From Thalassotalea sp. G2M2-11 (GTDB lineage Bacteria; Pseudomonadota; Gammaproteobacteria; Enterobacterales; Alteromonadaceae), in contig NZ_JADNYL010000001.1 of the NCBI RefSeq assembly GCF_017168195.1, positions 930,001-994,000 of the forward strand: 64,000 bases of DNA, given 5' to 3'. Of this stretch, positions 49,200-58,093 are shown one piece after another. The position numbers and the translations under genes are program-made. The notes under the pieces are model-generated. The model made no database searches, was not told where the DNA came from, and saw only the letters and a list, made by a program, of their open reading frames with translations. Every line of letters begins with the position of its first letter. Position 1 is the first letter of the stretch.

Positions 49200-49367
49200 T
49201 TTAGATATATATAAAGGGAAAGTAATCGATTAGCTCTTTGTAACCTTAATTTGTTTGATGGATTAATTTGTATTCTTACGGTTGATCAACAATAGTTAAA
49301 GATTAGGCATAAAAATTAAGATGTTAGCTATAGGTCGACATCTGGATTAAATAATTTGGAGCACTGA

Positions 49368-50711
49368 ATGGATAATCAATACTTTGCAGATAGCTTTGAG
49401 CGGATCCGCCAATACTATCCGGAAAAAAAAGAGTATTTAAGTGCAGTCGCTGAAATTTTAGAAAATGTACAGGTTGCAAGTGAACTGTTATCGCAGATGG
49501 AAAAGTTTAATGTGCTTGAGCGGCTTTTTATCCCTGATCAGGTGATAGAGTTTAATGTGACTTGGCTAGATGATGCCAACAAAGTACAAAACAACAAAGG
49601 TTGGCGAGTACAACATGCTAATTTAATAGGCCCTTATAAAGGAGGGTTGCGGTTTCACTCAACCGTGACACCTTCGGTTTTACAGTTTTTGGCATTAGAG
49701 CAAAGCTTTAAAAATGCGTTAACAGGTTTTGCGATCGGGGGCGCGAAAGGTGGTTCGAATTTCGACCCTAAAGGCAAGTCTGATGCCGAAGTCATGCGTT
49801 TTTGTCAGTCTTTTATGAATGAATTGATCCACTATATTGGTCCGCATCAAGATGTTCCTGCTGGTGATATTAATGTCGGGACACGTGAAATAGGATTTTT
49901 ATTTGGGCAATATCGTAAACTGACACAAAATTTTGTCGGCTCTATTACGGGGAAATCAGTCGACTTTGGCGGTAGCCCTATTCGTGAAGAGGCGACTGGC
50001 TATGGTGTGGTTTACTTCTTAGATGAAATGATGAAATTCGCTGACAGTGATATCAATCAGCAAAGGGTTGCCATTTCTGGGGCGGGAAATGTGGCACTTC
50101 ATACTGCATTAAAGGCTGTAGAGTTAGGCGCAAAGGTGGTGTCTTTGTCTAATAGTAGAGGTAGCTTATTGTGTGAAAAAGGCTTTACTTTAGATGCGCT
50201 AAATATCATCAAAAAACTCAAAGAGCAGCATGTTGATAATGCATTAACCGAATGTGAGTTAGCAGGTTGTGACTGGCTGTCGTCAGAGAAGCCTTGGTCG
50301 ATTGCTCACACGGTAGCTATTCCTTGTGCTACACAATTAGAAGTGGAGTCTGATGATGTTGAGGTGATGGCAAATGCTGGCTGTCAGTGGCTGATTGAAG
50401 GTGCCAATATGCCTTGTACACCGTCAGCACTTACTGCTCTGCATGATGCCTCAATCACATATGCACCAGCAAAAGCCGTGAACGCAGGCGGGGTGGTAGC
50501 ATCCGTATTTGAAATGGGAATGAATGCAAGATTTTCCAGCCCACAGTTTGCTAACAATCAAGAATGCTTAAAAATGGTGATGAAAGACATCCACGACAAG
50601 TGTGTCAAATGGGGAAAAACAAATAAATCAGACTCAGTAGATTATCAGTGTGGTGCTAATAGTTACGCATTACAAAAGCTTGCTACCGTGATGCTCACTC
50701 AAGGCGTTTAA
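49368..50711 (+). CDS. gdhA: NADP-specific glutamate dehydrogenase
   Basis: It reductively aminates 2-oxoglutarate to glutamate. The segments GPYKGGLRFHSTV, FAIGGAKGGSNFDPKGKSD and QDVPAGDINVGTREIGFLFG (substrate and catalytic residues) are diagnostic, and the nucleotide-binding motif is AISGAGNVALHTA. The length of 447 residues matches the hexameric NADP-type enzyme. It stands alone between the divergent receptor and nhaA. GGAG lies 8 bases before the ATG. Confidence 0.96.
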   Translation: MDNQYFADSFERIRQYYPEKKEYLSAVAEILENVQVASELLSQMEKFNVLERLFIPDQVIEFNVTWLDDANKVQNNKGWRVQHANLIGPYKGGLRFHSTVTPSVLQFLALEQSFKNALTGFAIGGAKGGSNFDPKGKSDAEVMRFCQSFMNELIHYIGPHQDVPAGDINVGTREIGFLFGQYRKLTQNFVGSITGKSVDFGGSPIREEATGYGVVYFLDEMMKFADSDINQQRVAISGAGNVALHTALKAVELGAKVVSLSNSRGSLLCEKGFTLDALNIIKKLKEQHVDNALTECELAGCDWLSSEKPWSIAHTVAIPCATQLEVESDDVEVMANAGCQWLIEGANMPCTPSALTALHDASITYAPAKAVNAGGVVASVFEMGMNARFSSPQFANNQECLKMVMKDIHDKCVKWGKTNKSDSVDYQCGANSYALQKLATVMLTQGV

Positions 50712-50779
50712 TTATCTGTGAGCCTTATATTCAACTAAAACATACTATTAGCGATTGATGTTATCAAAGTGAGACAAGT

Positions 50780-52153
50780 ATGAAGTTAGAGATAAAAGAG
50801 CAAAACCGAGAACGAATGCCCTTAGAAAAGCCATTTGAAAAGGTGGTATCGCCGTTTGAAAACTTTGTGCAAAGCCAAACCGCAGCAGGGCTATTTTTGT
50901 TGTTATTTACCTTGATTGCCATGGTGTGGGTGAATAGCACCTGGTCAGATAGCTATCACAGTTTTATTAATGCAAAGCTCGGTATTTTCCTTGATGACTT
51001 TATCATTTCACACTCACTGGTCGATTGGATGAATGAAGGACTGATCGTCCTGTTTTTTTTCTTACTTGGCCTTGAGATCAAATATCAAATACTGGCAGGG
51101 GAGCTGCAAGATATAAAAGTTGCTATGCTCGCGATACTCATGGCATTAGGGGGCATGTTGATACCAGCATCGGTGTATGTCTCTATGGTGTTGTTATTTG
51201 ATCAAGTCAATGCCATGTCGGGCTGGGGCATTCCAATGGCAACTGACACTGCGTTTGCCATTGGTTTGTTGATGCTGTTGGGTAAACGAGTGCCTGCTTC
51301 GGTTATTTTGTTGATCACTGCATTGGCGATAATTGATGATATGGGAGCGGTGCTGGTTATCGGTATTTTTTATACTGAGCAGTTAGTTATTCATCAATTA
51401 ATATATGCTGGAGTAACTTTACTTGCTTTATTTATGCTTAATTTATTGGGTATTCGCAGTCGGTTTTTCTATTTAATTGGCGCGCTTATTTTATGGTGGT
51501 TTGTTTATCACTCGGGTATTCACGCAACTACCGCAGGTATTTTAGCTGCACTGACTGTACCGACCAAGCCTTATGCGGATACCAACTGGTTCTCTGACAA
51601 TATGACAAAATTGCTCACTCGTTTTAAACAGATAGATTCACAAGATAAATCTATTTTAGAGCAACAACAGCAGCACGAATTGGCAGAGACAGCTAAACAA
51701 ATTGCGCACAGTTCAACAACACCAATTCAGCGTTGGGAGAGTGCGCTAGATAAGCCTATTAGTTTACTCGTTTTACCTTTGTTTGCTTTATTAAACGCTG
51801 GCGTAATGATCCCTGAACAATTTGCTGATGTCACACATTCGGCAGTATTTTGGGGAAGCAGCTTAGGACTGGTAATTGGTAAGTGTTTGGGAATTTTTGG
51901 CTTTGCTTATGTAGGGTTAAAGTTGAATTGGGTACACTTACCCGATTCGCTGACTAACCTTGATTTACTAGGTTTAAGCTGTTTTGCTGGTATCGGCTTT
52001 ACTATGTCTTTATTTATTGCCAATTTGGCTTTTGCAGGACAGGCATTATTACTCGATTATGCCAAGCTCGGGGTGATTTTTGGTTCGCTATGCGCAATTG
52101 TGTTTGGTATGACTTGTTTTATGTTAAAACGAACCGAGCCACACCATGGGTGA
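50780..52153 (+). CDS. nhaA: Na+/H+ antiporter NhaA
   Basis: This inner-membrane antiporter exports Na+ in exchange for protons, fitting a marine lifestyle. About 12 membrane segments are visible. The ion-binding Asp pair is in LAIIDDMGAVLVIG, with family segments FFLLGLEIKYQ, MATDTAFAIGLL and GIGFTMSLFIANLAF. At 457 residues it is longer than E. coli NhaA (388) because of a polar Gln-rich insertion (about residues 270-315) and an extended N-terminus. No nhaR is adjacent. Confidence 0.95.
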   Translation: MKLEIKEQNRERMPLEKPFEKVVSPFENFVQSQTAAGLFLLLFTLIAMVWVNSTWSDSYHSFINAKLGIFLDDFIISHSLVDWMNEGLIVLFFFLLGLEIKYQILAGELQDIKVAMLAILMALGGMLIPASVYVSMVLLFDQVNAMSGWGIPMATDTAFAIGLLMLLGKRVPASVILLITALAIIDDMGAVLVIGIFYTEQLVIHQLIYAGVTLLALFMLNLLGIRSRFFYLIGALILWWFVYHSGIHATTAGILAALTVPTKPYADTNWFSDNMTKLLTRFKQIDSQDKSILEQQQQHELAETAKQIAHSSTTPIQRWESALDKPISLLVLPLFALLNAGVMIPEQFADVTHSAVFWGSSLGLVIGKCLGIFGFAYVGLKLNWVHLPDSLTNLDLLGLSCFAGIGFTMSLFIANLAFAGQALLLDYAKLGVIFGSLCAIVFGMTCFMLKRTEPHHG

Positions 52154-52209
52154 GTTGATGACAAGAAGGCACAAACTTCATCATTATTTCGGCGGTCTTT
52201 GATAAGCAA

Positions 52210-53835
52210 TTATTGATTTCTGGCAAATAGCCTCAGTGCTTTTTTCTCCAGTGTCATTTGGATTGATCCTGCAGAGCGATCTTCGCCGTCAATGGCGTAA
52301 CTAATGGTTTTTTTACTGGTAATTTTCACACGGTTTACTTGCTTAAACTTTATGTCCTCATTTGGTTTTTCTTCTCTTAAACCACATAGTGCAAGATCTA
52401 AAATATTAATGAGCTGCTGATTGACTTCAATATCGCCGGGGAGCCAAGTTATATCAAGGCTATTTTCATCCGCTGTTGTTGAACCACCACCTTGCGCCAA
52501 TATGGTAGTGCTGGGGGCTGAATTTGCGATAACCATGCTTGGAGTGGTGATTGTTTGTGGAGAGTGATCGTCAAAAGTTACCGTCAGTTCAAATAACTGG
52601 TGCTCTTGGATAGCATTCCAAAGGCCTTTAATGTAGGCAAATTGACCTGCTTGGTTTTTTTCATCTCGATCGGCTTCAGCAATCATGATCTGGCTTAATC
52701 CAATACTGGCAACTAATAGCACAAGTTCGTCATTACATTTAGCCACGTTGACTGTTTTCGTCGCTTGTTGTTCGATGATATCGCAGCACACATGTACAGG
52801 CATGAGCTTAGTAACAAAGCCGTACAGTACATGACAAAACGCATTGGTTGTCCCCATTGGCAGAATACCAAGGGTAATATCTTGATGCAGAATTTGAGCC
52901 GCTACTTCACTGACGGTACCATCTCCACCTGCAGCGATAATAAATTGAGCTCCATCATTAAGTGCCGTTTGTGTTTTTTCTGTGGCGGACTCTTGCTCGG
53001 TAGTTTCATAAATGCGGACAATAAAATGTTGGCTGAGCCTTTGTAAGATCTCTTGTTTATTTTCTGGCCATTTACCTCCTCCCGAAACGGGGTTTGCCAC
53101 GATTGCTAAGCGGTTAAGTTGGCTAGTGATACCTTGTTGATGTGCTTTTGCTAATGCTTTCTTCTGTGTTTTGTTGAGGTTAGCAGTGCGTCGAATACCA
53201 TTAATTTTTGCTAAAGTTTGCTCAACTGAATCATCAGGATTTTTACTGAGTAAATAAGCCGCAGCGATAAGTACTGAACGTCCACGCCCTAGCGCACAAT
53301 GAATAACGACTTTTTGACCTTGTTGGCTGTGACTGGTTAAATAATAAAGTGCTTGTTTAATTTGCTCGTTAGTCGGGCTTTGGTGATCAAGTACAGGAAT
53401 ATTTAAGTAGTTTAGGTGCTCGTTATTTGCAGACCAATTTAGTCCCGAAAACTCAGCAGTTACATCGAGTATTGTGGTGATATTGAGCTCATCTAATCGT
53501 TCAATATCACGGGGGAATAACCGACAAGCCAGATAAGTATTATCATCAATTTCTTGAATGGCAGGTACTTTATCGTTTTTTCTCGCCCAAGAGTTATAGA
53601 GTTGAACACCAAGAAAAAACGGTACAAAAATCCACTGAATGTACAAAGGGATAGTGCCATCGATACGTTTTCTAAAAATTGCGGGTCGTTGAAACAGGTA
53701 GGCTATAGAAACTATTAATAATGAAGCAGCAATCCATAAAATGGCAAGCGTGAGCACAATGTGGTGCGATATACTCGCTAGATAAAATAATATAAGCGAT
53801 GCGGTGAAGTAATAGTAAGTAAAGTACATAAACAT
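52210..53835 (-). CDS. Dual-specificity phosphatase / diacylglycerol kinase fusion protein
   Basis: A 541-residue protein in three parts. The first about 75 residues hold two membrane segments. A tyrosine/dual-specificity phosphatase domain (about 85-230) contains the P-loop HCALGRGRS, the CX5R signature. A diacylglycerol/lipid-kinase catalytic domain follows, with IVANPVSGGGKWPEN, the AAGGDGTVSEVA nucleotide motif and GILPMGTTNAF. This combination points to phospholipid or phosphoinositide-like turnover at the membrane; the substrate is not known. It is transcribed toward nhaA, with stops 57 bases apart. Confidence 0.9.
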   Translation of the reverse strand: MFMYFTYYYFTASLILFYLASISHHIVLTLAILWIAASLLIVSIAYLFQRPAIFRKRIDGTIPLYIQWIFVPFFLGVQLYNSWARKNDKVPAIQEIDDNTYLACRLFPRDIERLDELNITTILDVTAEFSGLNWSANNEHLNYLNIPVLDHQSPTNEQIKQALYYLTSHSQQGQKVVIHCALGRGRSVLIAAAYLLSKNPDDSVEQTLAKINGIRRTANLNKTQKKALAKAHQQGITSQLNRLAIVANPVSGGGKWPENKQEILQRLSQHFIVRIYETTEQESATEKTQTALNDGAQFIIAAGGDGTVSEVAAQILHQDITLGILPMGTTNAFCHVLYGFVTKLMPVHVCCDIIEQQATKTVNVAKCNDELVLLVASIGLSQIMIAEADRDEKNQAGQFAYIKGLWNAIQEHQLFELTVTFDDHSPQTITTPSMVIANSAPSTTILAQGGGSTTADENSLDITWLPGDIEVNQQLINILDLALCGLREEKPNEDIKFKQVNRVKITSKKTISYAIDGEDRSAGSIQMTLEKKALRLFARNQ

Positions 53836-54020
53836 CCCGGTTCTTAGCTTTATTGTTTGAGTTACGATGCTAGAGTTAAGCTTTTAAGTCAATAAAAGTG
53901 ACTAAAAGTTTAGGTAACACTTACGATAGTCAATTGAAATTATTGTTCTTAATTGCTTATAGAAAATAATTTTATAGTGTTAGCCTAAACGGGAAAAGTT
54001 GTTAACTTATTTTGCAAAAA

Positions 54021-54042
54021 AAAGACGCTAAAAAGCGTCTTT
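54021..54042 (-). terminator. Terminator after the tmRNA/tRNA-like 3' end
   Basis: On the minus strand a 9-bp stem (AAAGACGCT / AGCGTCTTT) with a 4-base centre is followed by a run of Ts. It begins 11 bases after the CCA end of the adjacent RNA-gene fragment, the normal place for that gene's terminator. Confidence 0.8.
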
Positions 54043-54053
54043 AATTATGAAAG

Positions 54054-54076
54054 TGGTGGAGCGGGGGGGAGTATCC
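54054..54076 (-). repeat. 3' end of a tmRNA (or tRNA-Ala) gene; probable island attachment site
   Basis: On the minus strand the sequence ends ...CCCCCCGCTCCACCA, an acceptor strand CCGCTCC plus discriminator A and CCA. The T at position 70 fits the G3:U70 identity pair of tmRNA and tRNA-Ala. The upstream part does not continue into a T-loop or gene body, so only the last 20 or so bases are present. A fragment like this next to its own terminator is what is left when an integrase inserts into the 3' end of ssrA. Confidence 0.6.
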
Positions 54077-54150
54077 ACCCGATAAAATTAGTTGCTGCAA
54101 TTTCAAGTATAACAATAGTTTAACTATTCGCAAGCCATATAGACTCTTCA

Positions 54151-54173
54151 TTTTGTACCACTTTTTTGTACCA
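54151..54173. repeat. Tandem 10-bp repeat near the island border
   Basis: TTTTGTACCA occurs at 54151-54160 and again at 54164-54173, 13 bases apart, about 75 bases inside the border fragment. Short direct repeats at this position often serve as integrase arm-binding sites. The rest of 53836-54211 holds only the terminator and border fragment. Confidence 0.4.
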
Positions 54174-54211
54174 GTAACTAAGTATCTAATCGCATCATTG
54201 CACTGAATAGC

Positions 54212-54472
54212 TTATTTGGACGCGGGTTCATTTCCCTGTTGGGGAGCTGAACTGATAGTTTGATTACGTTTGTTTGCTAATATCGACGCCTGTGAATGAG
54301 TCACCCATTTGCAATTGGCTGGAGTAAAGCCTTTATTTTTGTCTATCCTAGTAAAAATCCAATTTTGATCAGGGTAAGGGCCAACATCTGACATAAATGT
54401 TAAGAAGTCTGTCCATGGTTCATGCAGAATGATGCTAGCATCATATTGATCTTCCCCTAGCACTGTAGACAT
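54212..54472 (-). pseudogene. Phage-type gene fragment truncated by the IS element
   Basis: The frame encodes 86 residues, but the first nine (MSTVLGEDQ) come from the left inverted repeat of the IS, so the native 5' end is missing. The remaining part contains WIFTRIDKNKGFTPANCKWV, like the DRIDNNKGYxPxNCRWAT segment of small phage/plasmid HNH-associated proteins. No matching 5' portion is seen on the other side of the IS, implying loss or rearrangement. Confidence 0.6.
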
Positions 54473-54508
54473 CTTTTATTTAGAAAATGAAGTATGATGA
54501 GAGATGTT

Positions 54509-54789
54509 ATGAGTAATAATAAATACCCCCAAGAATTCAAAGATGAAGCCGTTCGCCAAGTAGTTGACAAAGGCTTTTCCGTTCCTGACGTTGCTAAACG
54601 ATTAGGTATTTCCGACAAGTCCCTATACTACTGGGTGAGTAAAGCCAAAACCCCACCAGCTAAATCAGCCGAGCAAGAAGAAATACGTAAACTTAAAGCT
54701 GAGCTTAAACGTGTTACCGAAGAAGTAACATCTTAAAGGAAGCCGCCGTGTACTTTGCAAGCGAGTCAAAGAAAGGTACACGTTCATAA
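54509..54789 (+). pseudogene. IS3-family transposase orfA, one-base deletion
   Basis: This is the helix-turn-helix protein that forms the OrfAB transposase by frameshifting. EFKDEAVRQVVDKGFSVPDV and RLGISDKSLYYWVSKAK are typical. At 54725 the frame reads EEVTS then stop; restoring one base before 54725 gives EERNILKEAAVYFASESKK to a stop at 54787-54789, as in intact relatives. The slippery AAAG tract (54768-54771) needed for the -1 shift into orfB lies after the lesion, so OrfAB cannot be made. Confidence 0.82.
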
Positions 54790-54821
54790 AGTCACGACTC
54801 GATATTTATCGTGTTAAAGCT

Positions 54822-55634
54822 ATGTGTCAGGCACTTAATGTTCATCGTAGCGGTTTTTATGCGTGGTTGAAGAAGCCAGTATCAAACCGTGAACTTGATA
54901 ATCAACGCCTTCTTGAGCACATCAAAGCAAGTTATGTGGAAAGTGGTGGTGTTTACGGTAGCCCTCGTATTACACATGAGTTACGCCGAAAAGGTGAAAG
55001 TTGTAGTGAAAATCGAGTTGCTCGTTTAATGAAGCAAGCCAAACTCAAGGCCAATATTGGTTATAAGCGTCGTTACTTTAAATCATCCGTACCTGCATTG
55101 ATTGCAGATAACCATTTGCAGCAACAGTTTGTGGTTTGTGAGCCTGATACAGCTTGGGTAGCCGATATCACCTACATTAAAACCTATGAAGGTTGGCTAT
55201 ATCTAGCCGTTGTACTCGACTTGTTCTCACGCAAAATTATTGGTTGGTCAATGCAGCCCAACATGACTAAAGATATTGTTATTAAAGCACTGCTAATGGC
55301 AGTTTGGCGACGAAACCCAAAACAAGAGGTTATTGTTCATAGTGATCAAGGTAGCCAATATGCGAGTTGTGATTATCGAGAATTTTTAACTGCGAATAAT
55401 TTAATTCCTAGCATGAGTCGAAGAGGACATTGTTTAGATAATGCTGTTGCTGAAAGCTTCTTTCACTCACTTAAAACAGAGCGTGTTAAGCGAAAAGTGT
55501 ACGAAAACCGCAATGAAGCACGGGCTGACTTGTTTGATTACATTGAAATGTTCTACAATCGAAAACGATTACATAGCCACCTTGGTCATGTGTCGCCTGA
55601 TGAGTATGAAAACCAGTTTATAACTGGAAGCTAG
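54822..55634 (+). CDS. IS3-family transposase orfB (DDE integrase core)
   Basis: The 270-residue C-terminal part of the transposase, with a HTH_21-like region (YGSPRITHELRRKG) and an rve integrase core carrying the DDE triad: D in WVADITYI, D in IVHSDQGSQY and E in NAVAESFFHSLK. It ends in the usual YNRKRLHSHLGHVSPDEYE motif. It lies in the -1 frame relative to restored orfA, and its frame is open upstream of the ATG to the overlap, as expected for frameshift fusion. Confidence 0.93.
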   Translation: MCQALNVHRSGFYAWLKKPVSNRELDNQRLLEHIKASYVESGGVYGSPRITHELRRKGESCSENRVARLMKQAKLKANIGYKRRYFKSSVPALIADNHLQQQFVVCEPDTAWVADITYIKTYEGWLYLAVVLDLFSRKIIGWSMQPNMTKDIVIKALLMAVWRRNPKQEVIVHSDQGSQYASCDYREFLTANNLIPSMSRRGHCLDNAVAESFFHSLKTERVKRKVYENRNEARADLFDYIEMFYNRKRLHSHLGHVSPDEYENQFITGS

Positions 55635-55698
55635 AAGTCTACAAAATCGGGGGAAGATCACATTTCATATTAAAAATTTAACTAATTAGGATACAAAA

Positions 55699-56181
55699 AT
55701 GAAAATAATTATAGTGGTATGCGTTGCATTAATATTATCCGCTTGTACTACGAGGCATTTTTCTGCACCGGTAGGGGAGTATCCTTACAGCAATAATAAA
55801 GCTGTATCAGTTGTAAATGACCAGCTTGACACGCAAGAAAGAGTTTTTTTTAGCGATGGGATAACAACCGTTTTAACTGACTATAAAGGGTGGTCTGAAA
55901 TATTGATTTCGAAAGTTCATAATGAGTTAGCAAAAATGCCACTTCGGAACCATGATTCAAAAATACTTAAATTGTCAATTAGTTCTATAATTTGTGGTGG
56001 ACATTATGTTACTGATTGTACTGTTTCTGCAATAGCTCAGATTGGAGATGGGTATAGAAATATAATATCATCGAGTAAATTCAATGGCTACCCTGCAACC
56101 TCTGCTCTTGATAAAGCCTTGAACGATACAGCTGCCAAAATCATGAAAGATGAAAAAATTGTGTCATATTTGCTGAATTAG
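55699..56181 (+). CDS. Putative lipoprotein of unknown function
   Basis: A 160-residue protein with a lipoprotein signal peptide: MKIIIVVCVALILSAC, where LSAC is the lipobox and Cys16 would be lipidated. The mature part has two further Cys (near ICGGHYVTDC) and a C-terminal helix. No family is recognised. AGGA lies upstream of the start. It begins 38 bases after the IS right end. Confidence 0.75.
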   Translation: MKIIIVVCVALILSACTTRHFSAPVGEYPYSNNKAVSVVNDQLDTQERVFFSDGITTVLTDYKGWSEILISKVHNELAKMPLRNHDSKILKLSISSIICGGHYVTDCTVSAIAQIGDGYRNIISSSKFNGYPATSALDKALNDTAAKIMKDEKIVSYLLN

Positions 56182-56202
56182 CATTTATGAGGATGATCAA
56201 TT

Positions 56203-56865
56203 TCAGTTGTTCATCCTCGAGATGATATTTTTAACCGTTTGAGGGGCATAACCTTTACCTGTGGACGTTTTCATACCTATGCTAGCCAGTCGTTTTGCTA
56301 TTTGACTGTAGTTAAGCCCTGCTTGGTGCATTGGCTCTATAACAGACCACACCTTCTTTGCAAACAAATCAGCTTGCTTTCGTTTAGCTTGGTTTCGGGC
56401 ATTTGTTTTATCACGTAAGCCTCCTAGCTTTACTCCCTTTGCTTTTGCTGCCTCAAGACCAGCTTTCGTACGCATACTAATAAACTCCCGCTCCTGCTCT
56501 GCTAATGCAGCATATATGTGCAATTGAAAATTATCAGCGTTGGGCATCGAGCATACTTTAATCTGTAAGTTCTTATCATCCATTAGAGAAGAAATGAAGG
56601 AAACTTTGCGACTGAGCCGGTCGAGTTTGGCGACAAGGAGAACAGCATCCTCTTTCTTTGCTAAGTGTACAGCTTTATTAAATTCAACACGGTCATTGTT
56701 TGTTCCTGATTCCACCTCTACAAAGTCGCCAATGATCTTGTAAGGCGATTCGCTGTAATTTTGGAGGTAGAGTTCTATATCTCTTTGTTGCCCGTCTAAG
56801 CCGTGTCCAGAACGTCCTTGTTCTTTTGTGCTAACCCTGCGATAGGTTACATATTTTAAAGTCAT
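56203..56865 (-). CDS. Small serine recombinase (resolvase/invertase family)
   Basis: It catalyses DNA cleavage and rejoining via a phosphoserine. The N-terminal resolvase domain begins LKYVTYRRVSTKEQ with catalytic Ser12, and carries LLVAKLDRLSR and EREFISMRTKAGL. A C-terminal helix-turn-helix (NYSQIAKRLASIGM then APQTVKNII) reads the site. I chose ATG 56865 (220 residues, GGAAC upstream) over ATG 56883. It is divergent from the HUH-like replication gene, with 143 bases between. Confidence 0.9.
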   Translation of the reverse strand: MTLKYVTYRRVSTKEQGRSGHGLDGQQRDIELYLQNYSESPYKIIGDFVEVESGTNNDRVEFNKAVHLAKKEDAVLLVAKLDRLSRKVSFISSLMDDKNLQIKVCSMPNADNFQLHIYAALAEQEREFISMRTKAGLEAAKAKGVKLGGLRDKTNARNQAKRKQADLFAKKVWSVIEPMHQAGLNYSQIAKRLASIGMKTSTGKGYAPQTVKNIISRMNN

Positions 56866-57008
56866 ATTTGTTCCAAACTGCATTTAAAAAATAACAACGG
56901 TCGTTGTGCTTTTTAAATTATAGCAAATTAAATAGGTTGCACAAGCATGTAAACCTAAAATACCATTTATCCACAGGTTGTAAATTTTCGAATGAGAGGC
57001 GTCTTTTG

Positions 57009-57914
57009 ATGAATGTAGAAAGTTGGGGGAAAGCTAGGGTTGCTAGGGCTCAGGGGATATTACGAAGAACGTTTGATAATAGGCGTGAAGTACCGTCAAC
57101 AGATAGTTATTTTAGGGCTTATAAACCATCAACATTACCATTGTTGACTAGTTATAGAAAAATCTACAAAACATACCAATTAGACAAAAAGATGAAGCAC
57201 AACCTAAATTATGCGATAAGAGCGGCAACAGTGTTGCTTACTACCCCTCTTGAAAAAAACAGTGACGCAGAAGCAGTATTGATAACTGTTAATTTTAGTG
57301 AGTCATTTACAAAAAGACTAGAAGCGATGAAAAGCCCAGTGAGCTACTATGGCAAGCGCCTAAAAGAGTATCTTAAATCATTAAATGTTACTGACTTTTT
57401 TTACGTTATCGAGGAAGGCAAAAGAAGACAAAATCAAGTTGGGAGAAGGTTACATGCTCATATAGTTCTTCGAACTCAAAAACATAATGAAAACGAGTTG
57501 AAAGAGATATTACAAAACCCAAACGAAGTTTATTTTGATGAATGGGGGAATGCGGAGCATAGATGTGTTGATGTTGAATGGGGTTATGAAGTTAAGATGT
57601 TTGGAGACTACATATCGAAAGACGATGTTGAGCTATTAGAAATGGAAATCAATGATTATCCCGAACAAACCGCTTGGAAATTACCGACATTATTTCAACG
57701 ATCGCATGGTATTTCTTTTGTTAAGCCTATGCTCGGTATAAATGTCGGGTTAGCGGATTACCTATCTAAACAACTTCATGTTCAATTGTTGCAACGTAGC
57801 CAACGAAATTATTACATCAGTCGCTCTCTCGTAAAGCGCATGAAGAGCTACGTCGCTGAAATCATAGAACATAACCAAATAGCTATGGGGTTGAAGCCAA
57901 AAGCAAAGTCCTAG
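57009..57914 (+). CDS. Probable HUH-like replication initiation protein
   Basis: A 301-residue protein. The central GRRLHAHIVLRTQ has a His-hydrophobic-His pattern like the HUH metal site of rolling-circle Rep proteins, preceded by ATVLLTTPLEKN and a YVIEEGKRR segment. Tyrosines in EVKMFGDYISKDD resemble the Y-x-x-K nucleophile helix. It also recalls the inovirus Gp2 / YagK-YfjJ group. I chose ATG 57009 because GAGAGG lies upstream; the frame from 56904 overlaps the likely promoter. The family is uncertain, and it is probably a plasmid- or phage-derived replication gene. Confidence 0.6.
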   Translation: MNVESWGKARVARAQGILRRTFDNRREVPSTDSYFRAYKPSTLPLLTSYRKIYKTYQLDKKMKHNLNYAIRAATVLLTTPLEKNSDAEAVLITVNFSESFTKRLEAMKSPVSYYGKRLKEYLKSLNVTDFFYVIEEGKRRQNQVGRRLHAHIVLRTQKHNENELKEILQNPNEVYFDEWGNAEHRCVDVEWGYEVKMFGDYISKDDVELLEMEINDYPEQTAWKLPTLFQRSHGISFVKPMLGINVGLADYLSKQLHVQLLQRSQRNYYISRSLVKRMKSYVAEIIEHNQIAMGLKPKAKS

Positions 57915-58093
57915 AAAATTCTCGGTATAGCAGACGCCATGCTTACAAAAAATATCGCTTAAAATACTAGCGCTTCTTATAGAGGGAAGAAGTTTAACCT
58001 ATTCATTTTAGTCAATTGTTGATGAATGCTAGATCCTCGGATATAGTTTCTTATACACTTAATCACCGCAGTGTTATTGAGCAGGATGCCATA

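Larger units (their letters stand above)
54447..55660 (+). mobile_element. IS3-family insertion sequence, 1214 bp
   Basis: The terminal inverted repeats are about 24 bp: the left starts TGATCTTCCCC and ends GTAGAC at 54470; the right (55637-55660) reads GTCTAC...GGGGAAGATCA. They match at 11 outer and 6 inner bases with a few differences between. Flanks CATAT (left) and CATTT (right) differ at one base, so a 5-bp target duplication is only suggestive. It carries orfA (frameshifted) and an intact orfB. Confidence 0.88.

Noticed and set aside
54054-54420. Complete tmRNA gene at the border
   Set aside because: No 5' end, tag-coding frame or pseudoknots are seen in the following 360 bases; only the 3' end is present.
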